Counted from the first letter of the stretch, positions 7,699-16,767 are shown. The stretch: DNA of 64,000 nt from Phytohabitans sp036906915 (GCF_036906915.1 NZ_JBAKHX010000013.1:1-64000); one strand, 5' to 3'. Notes: generated from the sequence alone by a model not told the origin. Made by a program: numbers and translations.

Positions 7699-9262
7699 AG
7701 GGGCCGTCGTGGTCGAGTGGATCGCGCCCGCTCGCCGGCCGCCGCCCGTTCAGGACGTATCGGCGCGGTGCCAGCACGTCGGTGCGGCCCGCCAGCGCGC
7801 CCATCACGAGGGCGTGGGCGGCCTCCGGCGTGTTCACATCAGAGGTCAGATGGGCGGTCAGGTCGGCGTCGACGGCCACGTCAGCGGCCCGGCACGCCAC
7901 CCGGACCACCTCGGCGACGGCCGACGGGTCGTACCAGTCGGGGCCGGCCCGCCGCCAACCAGCCGGCCGGCGTACCGGCTCCAGCCCCGCCGTGTCGGCG
8001 ATCCGGGACGCCGGCACGTCACCGTCGGCCAGCCCGCGCAGCACGAGCGCCTCCACGGCCCGCAGCAGCGCCCACCCGGTGTCCCGGCTCAGGTACGCGG
8101 TGTCGGCGAGCACGAACAGCAGGCAGGTGTCCGGCGCGTACTCCAGGGTGAAGAACGCGCGGGCCCGCGCCCCCGGCGTGCTGAAGTCGACGAAGAACCG
8201 GGTCTTCGCCGGGTCGGCGTCGGGCACCGACCAGGATCGACCCATACGCAGGTCGTTGAAGAACGCCAGCAGGTCCAGCGACGCGCCCCGCTCGTGCCGC
8301 ACCGTGCCCTTGAGCGCGTCCAGCGCGTACGGGTCGTAGCGGCCGTACCGGTACGCGCGCTTGGCCGCCGTATGTCCATCGTGGACGATCCCGCGCAGGG
8401 TGGACGCCGCCAGGTCGACCGCGAACAGCCCGTCCTGCGCCGCCTTGCCGACCATGCCGCGCAGTGGTGCCTCGCGCCGGTTGCCGCAGATCACCCGCAG
8501 CGCCGCGGTCTCGTGCCCGCCCAGCGTGGCCAGCGCCGCCCCGGCAGTGGTCGCGAGCAGGCTGCCCACGCTCACGCCCCACCGCGAGGCCAGCGTGGGC
8601 GCGGCGGCCGCGAGGGCGGGCGAGTCCATGCCCAGCCGCACGAACCGCTCCGGCTCCGGCGTCCGCTCCGGGAAGTCCAGCAGGGACCGGGGCGCCCGCT
8701 CCAGGATGGACCGCCAGTGCGCCAGCGCCTCGGCGTTGTGCCGCACCGCCTCCGGCGTCGCTTCGGCCGCCGCCTGGTCGAGCGGGTGCCAGGTGGGCTC
8801 CGGCAACGACTCGCCCCGCACGAGCGCCGGCAGTTCCGCCGCGAGAATCATCATCGCCGACCAGTCGGTGGACAGGTGCGAGGTCACGAGCGCCACGGCG
8901 GTGTCGTCCACGATGGCGCACCGCACCGGCACCCCGTCGTCGTGGCGGAACGGCTCGGCCGCCAGCTCGGCCAGCACCGCCTCCGGGTCGCCGGTGCGCG
9001 TCACGACGTCGAGCGAGCCGGCGCGCAGCACCCGCTGGGCGCCGTCCGGGTACGTGGTGCGCAGCGCCTCGTGCCGCTCGACCAGGCGCCGCAGCCCTTC
9101 CCGCACGGCGGCGTTGTCGCTGCCGGCGGGCACCGGCAACACGTACGGCACGTTGAGCGACGCCTCATACGGGCCCAGCCAGTCGATCCACCGGCGGGTC
9201 GAGCGCTGCCCCCACGTCAGCGGCGCGTCGCCGCCCCGGGCACCACGGAAGGAGATAAGCAT
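7697..9262 (-). CDS. Stand-alone NRPS condensation-domain protein
   Basis: 521 residues. Condensation-domain motifs appear in order: LTWGQR (C1), ERHEALRTTYPDG (C2), SHLSTDW at the catalytic site (canonical HHxxxDG, with the first His replaced by Ser and Gly by Trp, but the second His and the Asp kept), and GMVGKAAQDGLFAVDL (C5-like). There is no adenylation or carrier domain attached or nearby. It may condense, hydrolyse or cyclise a substrate made elsewhere. The ATG at 9262 overlaps the ATG of the divergent P450; the N-terminus MLISFRGARGGDAPLTW fits the family, so this start is probable even though its own ribosome site is weak. Confidence 0.82.
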   Translation of the reverse strand: MLISFRGARGGDAPLTWGQRSTRRWIDWLGPYEASLNVPYVLPVPAGSDNAAVREGLRRLVERHEALRTTYPDGAQRVLRAGSLDVVTRTGDPEAVLAELAAEPFRHDDGVPVRCAIVDDTAVALVTSHLSTDWSAMMILAAELPALVRGESLPEPTWHPLDQAAAEATPEAVRHNAEALAHWRSILERAPRSLLDFPERTPEPERFVRLGMDSPALAAAAPTLASRWGVSVGSLLATTAGAALATLGGHETAALRVICGNRREAPLRGMVGKAAQDGLFAVDLAASTLRGIVHDGHTAAKRAYRYGRYDPYALDALKGTVRHERGASLDLLAFFNDLRMGRSWSVPDADPAKTRFFVDFSTPGARARAFFTLEYAPDTCLLFVLADTAYLSRDTGWALLRAVEALVLRGLADGDVPASRIADTAGLEPVRRPAGWRRAGPDWYDPSAVAEVVRVACRAADVAVDADLTAHLTSDVNTPEAAHALVMGALAGRTDVLAPRRYVLNGRRPASGRDPLDHDGP

Positions 9263-10436
9263 GGATATCCAATATGAGCTGTCCGCCGACTTCACGCAAT
9301 GGCCGGACGGCATCCTCGACCGGTTGCGCGAGCGCGGGCCGGTGCACCGGGTGCGGCTGCTGCCCGACGACGACGTGTGGCTCGTCACGTCCTACCAGGA
9401 CGTTCGCGCCGCGTTCTCCGAGCCGGGGCTCAGCAGCGAGGACCGGTACGTCAACGGCACCGGCGAGGGCGACCACCTCGGCGGCAGCATGCTCACCGCT
9501 GACCCGCCCAACCACACCAGACTGCGCCGGCTGGTGTCGGCCGCCTTGACCCCGCGCCGGGTCGAGGGACTGCGGCCCGCCATCGCCCGAATCGCCGGCG
9601 AGCTGCTCGACTCGATCGCGCCCCTGGGCAGCACCGACCTCATGGCCAGCTACGCCCTGCCGCTGCCCACGCGGGTCATCTGCGCGCTGCTCGGCGTACC
9701 CGACGAGGACCGCGACCAGGTGCGGGCCTGGTCGGACGTGCTGTTCGCGGCGCCCGTCGACGCCGCCGCGGTCGCCGACGTGCTTACCGCCCGGTCCGCG
9801 CTGCGCGGCTACCTGGCGGAGCTGCTCGCGGCGAAACGCCGCGCGCCCGGCGACGACCTGCTCAGCGCGCTCTGCGCGCACGACGACCGGCTCACCGACG
9901 ACGAACTGGTCGCGACCGGCGTCCTGCTACTGGTCGCCGGCCACGAGACCACCGCGGGGTTGGTTGCCGCGGCGACGCTGCGGCTGCTGACCCACCCGGG
10001 CCTGCTGACCCGGGTACGCGAAGACCGCGCGCTGCTGGCCCCGGCGATCGAGGAGTCGCTGCGGATGGACGGCGCGGTGGTGCTGGGCGTGGTGCGCTAC
10101 ACCAAGCGGGACGTCACGGTCGCCGGGGTGCGGATTCCGGCCGGCGAGGCCGTGATGCTGTGCACGCCGGCCGCCAACCGCGACCCGGCCCGCTTCGCCC
10201 ACCCTGACACCGTCGACCTCGCCCGCCCGGAGAACCCGCACCTGAGCTTCGGGCATGGCATCCACTTCTGTCTCGGCGCGCCGCTGGCCCGGCTGGAGGC
10301 CCGGATCGCGCTCGACGCGCTGCTCGACCGCCTGCCGGACCTGGCGCTCGCGGTGCCGCCGGCGGAGGTCCGGTGGCGCTCCAGCGCCGTCCGCCGGCTC
10401 GCCACCCTCCCCGTCCGGTTCACCCCATCCTCATGA
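9261..10436 (+). CDS. Cytochrome P450 (bacterial class I type)
   Basis: 391 residues with all signatures: I-helix AGHETT, K-helix EESLR (ExxR) and haem-binding FGHGIHFCLGAPLARLE. Size and sequence fit the CYP105/107-like actinomycete families that oxidise secondary metabolites. AAGGAG lies seven bases before ATG 9261. It is transcribed divergently from the condensation-domain gene and shares the CATG of its start codon, implying related function. No ferredoxin gene is adjacent, so electron supply must come from elsewhere. Confidence 0.93.
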   Translation: MDIQYELSADFTQWPDGILDRLRERGPVHRVRLLPDDDVWLVTSYQDVRAAFSEPGLSSEDRYVNGTGEGDHLGGSMLTADPPNHTRLRRLVSAALTPRRVEGLRPAIARIAGELLDSIAPLGSTDLMASYALPLPTRVICALLGVPDEDRDQVRAWSDVLFAAPVDAAAVADVLTARSALRGYLAELLAAKRRAPGDDLLSALCAHDDRLTDDELVATGVLLLVAGHETTAGLVAAATLRLLTHPGLLTRVREDRALLAPAIEESLRMDGAVVLGVVRYTKRDVTVAGVRIPAGEAVMLCTPAANRDPARFAHPDTVDLARPENPHLSFGHGIHFCLGAPLARLEARIALDALLDRLPDLALAVPPAEVRWRSSAVRRLATLPVRFTPSS

Positions 10437-10472
10437 TCAAGGCGTCCTTCAAGATTGATGCTGGCGGGCGTG

Positions 10473-11090
10473 TCACGGTTCGTGTGAGTATCTCGCGTTG
10501 GCGGCGGTCGGGGCGTACTGGTCAGGCAAGGATGGCCAGCGCTGCGAGGCCCACTCCGACCATGTCGCGTGCTCTGGCGGGACGGGTGGAATCTGAGAAC
10601 CTCGCAGTTCTTCGTCGTCCGGCGCTTGAAACTGTGCCCGCCACTGCTCAAGTTCAACGTCGCTCATGTGGAACGTTTGATCGGGCGTAGTTACGAACCG
10701 ATTGGTGACGCGCCTGCGTTGCTCCTCGTGGTCAATCGGCAGGTAGACAACTTGGCTACGCGCGCCGACGGTGCCAGCGATCCAGCGGAGCGCTGATCGT
10801 TCGTCCTTGCCCCAGAACCCGAAGTCGAAGACGACATTGATGCCCAGCTCCGCGGCCCGCATGCCGATCTGAACCAGCTTGCCCTCAACCAGGTCACGCT
10901 TATCTGGTGGGTTTTGATCGCCAAACAGCGCGATCTGCCACTCGTCTGGCGTTAGCCGCAGACACGACTCGCTGATCTCCAGTTCCTTCGCGCGAGTGGT
11001 TTTCCCGGCGCCGGGAAGGCCAACGATCAGGTAAACGATTGCAGGTCCGACGCGCGGATCGGTCGGCTCGGGATTCTTGTGTGCGTACAT
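10473..11090 (-). CDS. P-loop AAA/kinase-like ATP-binding protein
   Basis: 205 residues. A Walker A motif GLPGAGKTT lies near residues 23-32, followed by LRLTPDEW and GINVVFDFGFW, typical of the zeta-toxin/chloramphenicol phosphotransferase-like small kinases that phosphorylate small molecules. HEEQRRRVTNR resembles the LID region. No antitoxin-like gene lies beside it, so substrate is unknown. It converges on the P450 gene with a 36-base gap. Confidence 0.78.
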   Translation of the reverse strand: MYAHKNPEPTDPRVGPAIVYLIVGLPGAGKTTRAKELEISESCLRLTPDEWQIALFGDQNPPDKRDLVEGKLVQIGMRAAELGINVVFDFGFWGKDERSALRWIAGTVGARSQVVYLPIDHEEQRRRVTNRFVTTPDQTFHMSDVELEQWRAQFQAPDDEELRGSQIPPVPPEHATWSEWASQRWPSLPDQYAPTAANARYSHEP

Positions 11091-11442
11091 GCGGCGGCTC
11101 CTGAGGGATGGCAGGGGCCAGGCAACGCGAGACGGCCGCCCGGCAGGAAGCCGGCGGCGCGGAACCGCGGAACTTACCTACGGACTGTCCCAGCGCCGTC
11201 AGCGAAACGGCAGGGACGAGTCACGGACACACCAGCACACATGCCCACGACTCTACCGATGAATGGCCGGGTCGCCCGTCCGATTTAGCCGATAGGCATG
11301 CATGTGCTCGGTCGATGCCGAGCAGGGCGGGTCGCGCGGCGTCGCGGATGAGCCATGGTTCACAGCGGGTCGTAGGTGAGCATGAGCACGCCGGTGGTGG
11401 TGGGCGTGCAGTCAACGAGCCGCAACCGTCTCGGCAGGATGA
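11091..11442. other. Interval without a recognisable gene
   Basis: About 350 bases between the kinase start and the end of the SMP-30-like gene. Short open frames have composition typical of antisense high-GC sequence. No repeat, hairpin or RNA gene was recognised. Confidence 0.4.
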
Positions 11443-12444
11443 TCAGTACGGCCATCCGGGCACATTGAGCTCGATCTGGTAAACGCCGAAGTCGCCCCAC
11501 GTCCCGGAGGTGATGAAAAGGGTGCGGCCGTCCGCGCCGCCGAATGCCGCGTTCGTGGTGTTCCTGCCAGCGGAGATTGTGCCCAGTGCTCTGCCGTCGG
11601 GCGCGAACACGTGTACCTTGCCGTCCACATAGGACGCCCAGTAGAGGTTACCCGCGCAGTCGATCGTCGCGCCGTCCGGCCCGCTCAGGGCCGCGAACTC
11701 GGTGCGGGGTCCGGTGGTGCCGTCGGTGAACACCGGGTACCTGTAAATCCTGCCGGCGCTGTTGCCGCCGACGTAGAGCGTGTTTCCGTCCGGTGACAGC
11801 ACAATACCGTTTGGCTGGGCCACTGTGTCGTCGACCAGAAACACCTCGTCGCCGCTCACCCGGAAGATGCCGGTGCGGCCGGCCATCTCGTCCGCTCGGT
11901 CGCCACGCTGGAAGCTCGGGTCCGTGAAGTAGACAGTCCCGTCGCCGCGGACGGTCAGGTCGTTGGGGGAGTTGAACCTGAGGCCCTGAAACGTCTGCAC
12001 GACCACGTCTCGGGCGCCGCCGGCCAGGTCGTAGGAGGACAAGCTCCGCTGATCGTGCGTGGCTGCGAGGACATGCCTGCCATCGGTGCTGAGGGCGAGG
12101 CCATTGCTGCCGCTGCCGGCGACGAAGACGTCGAACCGGTCCGGCGGAGTCAGCGCTCTGATGAGGGAGGGCTGCACGCCCTCAGGCCCTGCGGCGGGCT
12201 GCATGTCCGACACCAGCAGCCGGCCGTCCTCTGCGATCCAGACCGGACCCTCCAGGAAGTTGAACCGGCCCGGAACCCGGACGGCGGAAACGCTGGCCGC
12301 CGGCAGCGGATCACCGTAGGTGCCGCCTGGCAGGCAGGGGGCCGGTGCGGCGTACGCCGACCGCGCCGGTTGGTACTCCGCGTCCGCCGTCAACAACGGA
12401 CTCGTTACGGTGACCGTTACCGCCAAGGCGAGGAGCCGCATCAT
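11443..12444 (-). CDS. Secreted SMP-30/gluconolactonase-like (SGL) protein
   Basis: 333 residues beginning MMRLLALAVTVTVTSPLLTADA, a likely signal peptide. The rest is a beta-propeller with SGL-family signatures: FLEGPVWIAEDGRLLVSDM, NSPNDLTVRGDGTVYFTDPSF, QPNGIVLSPDGNTLYV and PDGATIDCAGNLYWASY. Such proteins are metal-dependent lactonases or related hydrolases. The start is read from hydrophobicity; an in-frame upstream start would add 18 polar residues. It is divergent from an APH-type gene across a palindrome-rich gap. Confidence 0.85.
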   Translation of the reverse strand: MMRLLALAVTVTVTSPLLTADAEYQPARSAYAAPAPCLPGGTYGDPLPAASVSAVRVPGRFNFLEGPVWIAEDGRLLVSDMQPAAGPEGVQPSLIRALTPPDRFDVFVAGSGSNGLALSTDGRHVLAATHDQRSLSSYDLAGGARDVVVQTFQGLRFNSPNDLTVRGDGTVYFTDPSFQRGDRADEMAGRTGIFRVSGDEVFLVDDTVAQPNGIVLSPDGNTLYVGGNSAGRIYRYPVFTDGTTGPRTEFAALSGPDGATIDCAGNLYWASYVDGKVHVFAPDGRALGTISAGRNTTNAAFGGADGRTLFITSGTWGDFGVYQIELNVPGWPY

Positions 12445-12470
12445 GCATGCATTATGCACATCGATCGATG
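12443..12470. promoter_or_regulatory. Paired palindromes in divergent promoter region
   Basis: ATGCATGCAT (12443-12452) and CATCGATCGATG (12459-12470) are both perfect palindromes at the start of the SMP-30-like gene and 43 bases before the APH-type gene. They could be an operator for the divergent pair; no cognate regulator is identifiable. Confidence 0.35.
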
Positions 12471-12512
12471 TAAGGGGAGACCCACGGGACGGCTCCACAC
12501 GCGATAAACCCG

Positions 12513-13286
12513 GTGACGTCGGTGATCATCCCCGCGACAATGGCCGACGTGGAAGAGGTCGAGGTCGTCGTCGCACACAACGAACGCGCGACCCTGCGCG
12601 TTGGTGACGTGTTCCTGAAGATCGACGCTGATCATGCCCGCACCGAGGCAGAGGTCGAGGCGATGGCTTTGGCGCCGATCCCGACTCCGGAGATCGTGTG
12701 GCGCAAGCCGCCCGTGCTCGCGCTCGCCGCTCTCCCAGGCGCGGCACTCGGCCACCTCGGCGAGCCATCGACCGCGTCGCCCGCGGCGTGGGCCGCGGCG
12801 GGTGCCGCCGTCCGGACGCTGCACGACGCGCCGCTGCCGCCATGGCCGGGTCGGAGCCTCGACGAGCTCGCATCGCGCCTGGCCGGCGAGTGCGAGTGGC
12901 TCGTCGCCAACGACGTCCTTCCCGCTGACGTGGTCACGCGCAACCGCCGGCTCGCCGAGACCGCGCTCCGGCCATGGACACCGGTATTCATCCACGGCGA
13001 CCTACAGGTCGACCACGTCTTCGTCGCCGGTGACGAGGTCACCGGCGTCGTCGACTGGTCCGAGGCGTCCCAGGGCGACGCGCTCTTCGACCTCGCCATC
13101 TTGACGCTCGGACACAAGGAGCACCTTGGCGACGTCGTCGCCGGCTACGGCACCGACGTCGACCGCGACCTCATCCACGCATGGTGGTCGTTGCGATGCC
13201 TGACCAACGTCCGCTGGCTGGCCGAGCACGGCTACGGCTCCCCGGACGAGTTCCCCGAGGTCGCCGTGCTCAGATCCCGGCTGTGA
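12513..13286 (+). CDS. Aminoglycoside phosphotransferase-family kinase
   Basis: 257 residues. The APH catalytic loop HGDLQVDHVF and the metal-binding GVVDWSEASQGDALFDLA (DFG-equivalent) are present near residues 165-200; FLKIDAD supplies the ATP lysine region. These kinases phosphorylate antibiotics or unrelated small hydroxylated metabolites. GTG start at 12513. It is a solitary gene, one of three APH-fold loci in the window. Confidence 0.85.
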   Translation: MTSVIIPATMADVEEVEVVVAHNERATLRVGDVFLKIDADHARTEAEVEAMALAPIPTPEIVWRKPPVLALAALPGAALGHLGEPSTASPAAWAAAGAAVRTLHDAPLPPWPGRSLDELASRLAGECEWLVANDVLPADVVTRNRRLAETALRPWTPVFIHGDLQVDHVFVAGDEVTGVVDWSEASQGDALFDLAILTLGHKEHLGDVVAGYGTDVDRDLIHAWWSLRCLTNVRWLAEHGYGSPDEFPEVAVLRSRL

Positions 13287-13411
13287 GGCTGCACGAGCCC
13301 GACGGCTACGAGTGCCGTTCTGCCGCATCGAGCGGGCGCAGGCGCGCGCAGGGGCGGTCATGCCGCATAAGGTGCGGTCGTCCACGCCGTCGCATCTCAG
13401 CGTCGTGGCGT

Positions 13412-14047
13412 TCAGCCGACTGACAGCACGGCCTCGGTCGCGTTGAGGACGGCAGAGACACCGATGGGAACCGGCGGCCTTCCGGGGCCGATCGGCAGGT
13501 TGCCCAGTACCGGCACGTTGAGGGTGTTCAGGTGGTCGGTGAGTACGTCGTTCAGGCTCCATTCTCGGTCGACGAAGCCGTCGAAGCCCGCGAAGTGGCC
13601 TACCGCTACGCCGCGGACGCCCTTGAGTGCGCCCGCCCGGATCAGGTGGGTGAGTTGTCGGTCGACTTGGCCTAGACCTTGGGTGCGTTCGCCGGTGAGC
13701 AGCAGGATCGCGCCGTCGAGGGAGGGCAGGCCCGCGCCGACCATCGCACGTAGCGGGCCGAGGCTGCCACCGAGCAGGACGCCTTCGACCCGGCCGGGCA
13801 CCCAGGTCTCGCCGGTGAGCTGTAGGCTGCCGAGCCGGATCTGTCCGTTGCCGTGGTAGCCGACCAGGCCGCACACGCGCCACAGTTCCATGTGGACGAA
13901 AGTGGTGCCGCCGGTGCCGACGATCGGCTTGGGGTCGGCTCGTACGGCATCGAGGTCGAGGCGGTCGAGCACGCGGTGATCGCCGTCGAGCGCGATCGTC
14001 CGGACCGTCGTGTCGCGCAGGGCTTCGTTGAGTTGCGCGGCGTTCAT
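13412..14047 (-). CDS. Truncated S66 (LD-carboxypeptidase/MccF-like) paralogue without catalytic residues
   Basis: 211 residues, about 90 shorter than the upstream paralogue because the N-terminal part is absent. Aligned to that paralogue, LDAVRADPKPIVGTGGTT replaces the Ser of VVGFSDIS with Gly, LLTGER replaces the Glu of CLEGPQ with Thr, and PIGPGRPPVPIG replaces the His of PFGHREDQ with Pro. All three residues of the Ser-Glu-His triad are therefore lost, yet the frame is open throughout. The ATG sits in TGATG with the upstream stop, so translation is coupled. It may be a non-catalytic partner or simply decaying. Confidence 0.72.
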   Translation of the reverse strand: MNAAQLNEALRDTTVRTIALDGDHRVLDRLDLDAVRADPKPIVGTGGTTFVHMELWRVCGLVGYHGNGQIRLGSLQLTGETWVPGRVEGVLLGGSLGPLRAMVGAGLPSLDGAILLLTGERTQGLGQVDRQLTHLIRAGALKGVRGVAVGHFAGFDGFVDREWSLNDVLTDHLNTLNVPVLGNLPIGPGRPPVPIGVSAVLNATEAVLSVG

Positions 14048-14931
14048 CAGCACACCGCCGAATCGGCGGTCAGCGAGCCTGCGTGCGCGTCGAGCGTCGC
14101 CTCAACGCCTAGCGGAAGGCAAACCTGGTCCTCGCGATGCCCGAAGGGCAGCCCGCCGAGAATCGGCACGCCCAGGCCGCCCAGCCTCTCGCGGATGACG
14201 GTCATTGCCTGGTCGGGGCCCGGTTCGGCGACGCTTGGATCAAGCCCGATGAGATCGCCGATCGCGAAGCCGCGGATTCCGTCGAGCAGGCCGGCCCGGA
14301 GCATGCCCCAGAGCATGCGGTCGAAGTGCGGGTTCTGCGGACCTTCGAGGCAGAGAATCGCGCCATCGAGATGAGGTAGGCCGGCGCCGAGGAAGTTGCT
14401 CACCGCGCAGGCGCATCCACCCACGAGTACCCCCGTTGCCCGGCCCGGTACGGTCACCGAGGAGGGCTCGGCATGCAGGGTGATCGGCTCGGTCTCGAAC
14501 AGCAGCCGCCGGCACGACTCGTCGGTGCGGCCGCCGGTACCCACGCAGCCGTGCACGCCGGCCAAGCCGGTCGCCGCCCAGAGAGCGATGTGCAGATTTG
14601 AAATGTCGCTGAACCCCACGACGGGCTTCGGGTCGGCGCGCACAGCGGCCAGATCCAGGCCGTCCACGATCCGGTACGCACCCGCGCCCCCCGTGGCCGC
14701 GACAATCGCCCGCACGCCTGGATCGCGCAGGGCATCGTTGAGGTCGGCGAGCCGATCCTCGTCGGAGCCGGCCATGAAGCCGCGCCGGTCGAGGGCGTGC
14801 TTGCCGAGCTCGGGCCGCAGCCCCCAGCCGGCGAGTGTTTCCATGACCTGCTCGGCCCACTCTGCGCTGGGAAAACTGGCCGGCGACACGACGCGGACGC
14901 GGTCGCGGGGTCGTAGTCTCGGCCCTCGCAC
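14047..14931 (-). CDS. S66 family peptidase (LD-carboxypeptidase/MccF-like)
   Basis: 294 residues from the GTG at 14931; a TTG start 28 codons upstream (15015) is possible. LRPRDRVRVVSPASFP is the standard family N-terminus. The catalytic Ser-Glu-His set is seen in VVGFSDISNLH, AILCLEGPQ and LPFGHREDQVCLPLG. Family members cleave LD-bonds in peptidoglycan recycling or, as MccF, inactivate microcin C-like peptide-nucleotides. It is the upstream gene of a coupled pair with the dead paralogue. Confidence 0.87.
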   Translation of the reverse strand: MRGPRLRPRDRVRVVSPASFPSAEWAEQVMETLAGWGLRPELGKHALDRRGFMAGSDEDRLADLNDALRDPGVRAIVAATGGAGAYRIVDGLDLAAVRADPKPVVGFSDISNLHIALWAATGLAGVHGCVGTGGRTDESCRRLLFETEPITLHAEPSSVTVPGRATGVLVGGCACAVSNFLGAGLPHLDGAILCLEGPQNPHFDRMLWGMLRAGLLDGIRGFAIGDLIGLDPSVAEPGPDQAMTVIRERLGGLGVPILGGLPFGHREDQVCLPLGVEATLDAHAGSLTADSAVC

Positions 14932-15045
14932 CCGCCGGACTCTATCCGTCTTGACCTCACAACCGCCACCGCCACCCGCCCAAACACCGGCACAGGTAGT
15001 TTGCCCGCGCCGCAATTGATCGATGGATAAAGCACTGAGGTGATC

Positions 15046-15878
15046 TCAACGAGGTAGGTATCTGTGTTCGAAATGCGTGAGCACTAGAGCAGCCCGGGAG
15101 ATATCGCCGATCTTCCTTGGTGGTTGGGTGACGTGCTGGAGTACGCGCCAGCGTTGGGTCAGTAACGCGAACCCGCGTTCGCCGATACACCGCATTGACC
15201 GCAGTAGCGTGTTGTAGGTTCGGTTGTTCAGGTGCAGACGGTGCCCGTCTGTGGGCTGTTTGATCGGGGTGTGTACGCCGTGACCTGCGCCTTCGTAGCC
15301 GGGATCGGCCAGAGCGGGGAGGCCTTGGGCGGCCATGGCATACAGGGCACCCAGAACGTGTTCTTGAGCCACTCGCAGGTCATGGACCGACCCGGGTTCC
15401 ACGTCTGAGACCAGAGATGGAACCCGTCAGGGCGCATCACAGCCTGGATGTTGCCACCGAAGTCGTGCGTCTTTCCCGAATACCAGGCGTCGATGAGCTC
15501 GCCCTTCTTGCTGACGGTCTTCTGCCGGCACCGGTCGCTGTCCACGATCTTCCCGTCCAGGATCACGTGCGACCAGCCCTCGGCCTGCACGCGGTGCAGA
15601 GCCTCGGTCAGGTCCGGAGCCTGGGCGGACAGGACATACAGGACCTCGTCGTGGTAGCGGTAGGCGGTGGCGCGGGACAGGCCGAACCCGGCACCGAGTT
15701 GAGGAATGTCCACGCCACGGTTACGGAACCACACCAGCCCGAACACGGCTTGTCGCCATGGAGTCAGTATCCGGGTGCCTCGCCGGGTACCCAGAACGCG
15801 GCGATGCGCAGCGAGCAGCCGCGAGACGTAGCCGACCAGTTCACGGGGAACGTCGAGCATGGCGCGATAGGCGATCAC
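15046..15878 (-). pseudogene. IS5-type transposase with a single-base deletion
   Basis: The N-terminal part (MIAYRAMLDVPRELVGYVSRLL...HVILDGKIVDSDRCRQKT, with the first catalytic Asp) runs to about 15411; the continuation (SDVEPGSVHDLRVAQEHVLGALYAM...DPGYEGAGHGVHTPIKQP) is in another frame. At 15408-15414 one G appears lost where family members read LWVSDVEPGS, which would restore one frame. Some IS5 subgroups frameshift naturally, so a functional slip cannot be excluded, but no slippery run is obvious. Confidence 0.78.
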
Positions 15879-15924
15879 GTGGGGTCCTCACCAGTAGGTC
15901 GATCTTGTGGTGAGTACTACCTAC
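15054..15924. mobile_element. Insertion sequence, IS5-like, about 870 bp
   Basis: Terminal inverted repeats GTAGGTA (15054-15060) and TACCTAC (15918-15924) enclose the transposase and are flanked by the direct repeat CGAG (15050-15053 and 15925-15928), a plausible target duplication. Including one more G/C would give an 8-bp repeat and a 2-bp GA duplication. The left flank carries an 18-bp sequence also found at 18624-18641 on the opposite strand. Confidence 0.68.
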
Positions 15925-16148
15925 CGAGGCCCCACGCCTGGGTCCAGCACCGTCCGACTGGACGATATGCCCATGTCGCCGGCGGCGTCGAGGAGAACGG
16001 GAACACTGGGGTGGTGTTGACAGCGCGGCGGGGCGGACGAGCCCGGCCCGTGGTCGGGCGGGGGCCTGGGGTAACCATGATGCCCCGGGCCTCCGCCTGT
16101 CTATTCAAGCCCACGATCCTGTACTGGGTCTTGTGGGTGACGGGGAAG

Positions 16149-16166
16149 ATCGCCGACGTCGGCGAT
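16149..16166. promoter_or_regulatory. 18-bp perfect palindrome upstream of two-component operon
   Basis: ATCGCCGACGTCGGCGAT is a perfect 18-bp palindrome ending 20 bases before the first gene of the membrane protein/kinase/regulator operon. Position and symmetry suit an operator, possibly for the operon's own NarL-type regulator or for a repressor. Confidence 0.5.
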
Positions 16167-16185
16167 GTTTCGGGGCCGCGGGCGG

Positions 16186-16767
16186 ATGACGATCGACCGC
16201 ATGCAGAAAGCACCCGTTGTCTTTGTCCTCGCTCCCGCGCTCACGACCGTCTACGGCCTGGTCCGGCTACTGGACGGGCTGGATGGGCAGTACGGTCCCG
16301 GTTTCCTCTGGACCCTGGGGCATTTCGCCTTCCTCGTTGCCCTGTTCCTCTTCGGGTTCGTGGTGCTCGCCGCGCGCCGGATGATCGGCGGTGGGGTGGT
16401 GGCCACGACTGCCGCTGTGGCCGGTGTGGCCGGTCTGGTCTGTTCGATCGCTCAGATTGGCATCGACCTCGTGGTGGGGCTTGCGGCCGACGACAAGGCC
16501 GCGATGCGGCAGATGTTCGGTGATGTGCAGGATGTGCCCGGTGTCGCGGTCGCCGTCTACGGGCCGGGGCCGGCGTTGTTCTATGTCGGGTTGCTTGCGC
16601 TGGTCGTTCATCTTGCGGTGGTGCGGGCCGTCGCGGTGTGGGCTCCGGTGGCCCTGCTGCTCGGCATCGGGGTCGCGGTGGCCAGTCATGATCTGCTGCC
16701 GGTCGCTGGCCTGCTGATTCTGCTCGCGCTGGTACCCCTGGCCCGGCGGGCTCCCGCGTACGCATGA
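16186..16767 (+). CDS. Multi-pass membrane protein of a two-component operon
   Basis: 193 residues with about five hydrophobic helices (for example FLWTLGHFAFLVALFLFGFVVLAA and ALFYVGLLALVVHLAVVRAVAV). The start is placed at ATG 16186 rather than 16165 because the earlier one lies in the palindrome; 16201 is another option. The stop overlaps the histidine kinase start (ATGA). By position it may sense or modulate the kinase, as LiaF-type proteins do, but sequence family is not recognised. Confidence 0.68.
   Translation: MTIDRMQKAPVVFVLAPALTTVYGLVRLLDGLDGQYGPGFLWTLGHFAFLVALFLFGFVVLAARRMIGGGVVATTAAVAGVAGLVCSIAQIGIDLVVGLAADDKAAMRQMFGDVQDVPGVAVAVYGPGPALFYVGLLALVVHLAVVRAVAVWAPVALLLGIGVAVASHDLLPVAGLLILLALVPLARRAPAYA

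Noticed and set aside
7232..9277. Very long plus-strand open frame (over 680 codons)
   Set aside because: Arg/Pro/His-rich composition typical of antisense frames; it mirrors the condensation-domain gene on the minus strand, which has clear family motifs.
9240..9300. Search for a five-residue biarylitide-type precursor (MxYxH) beside the P450
   Set aside because: No short frame encoding such a pentapeptide with a ribosome site was seen near the P450, so a RiPP assignment is not supported.
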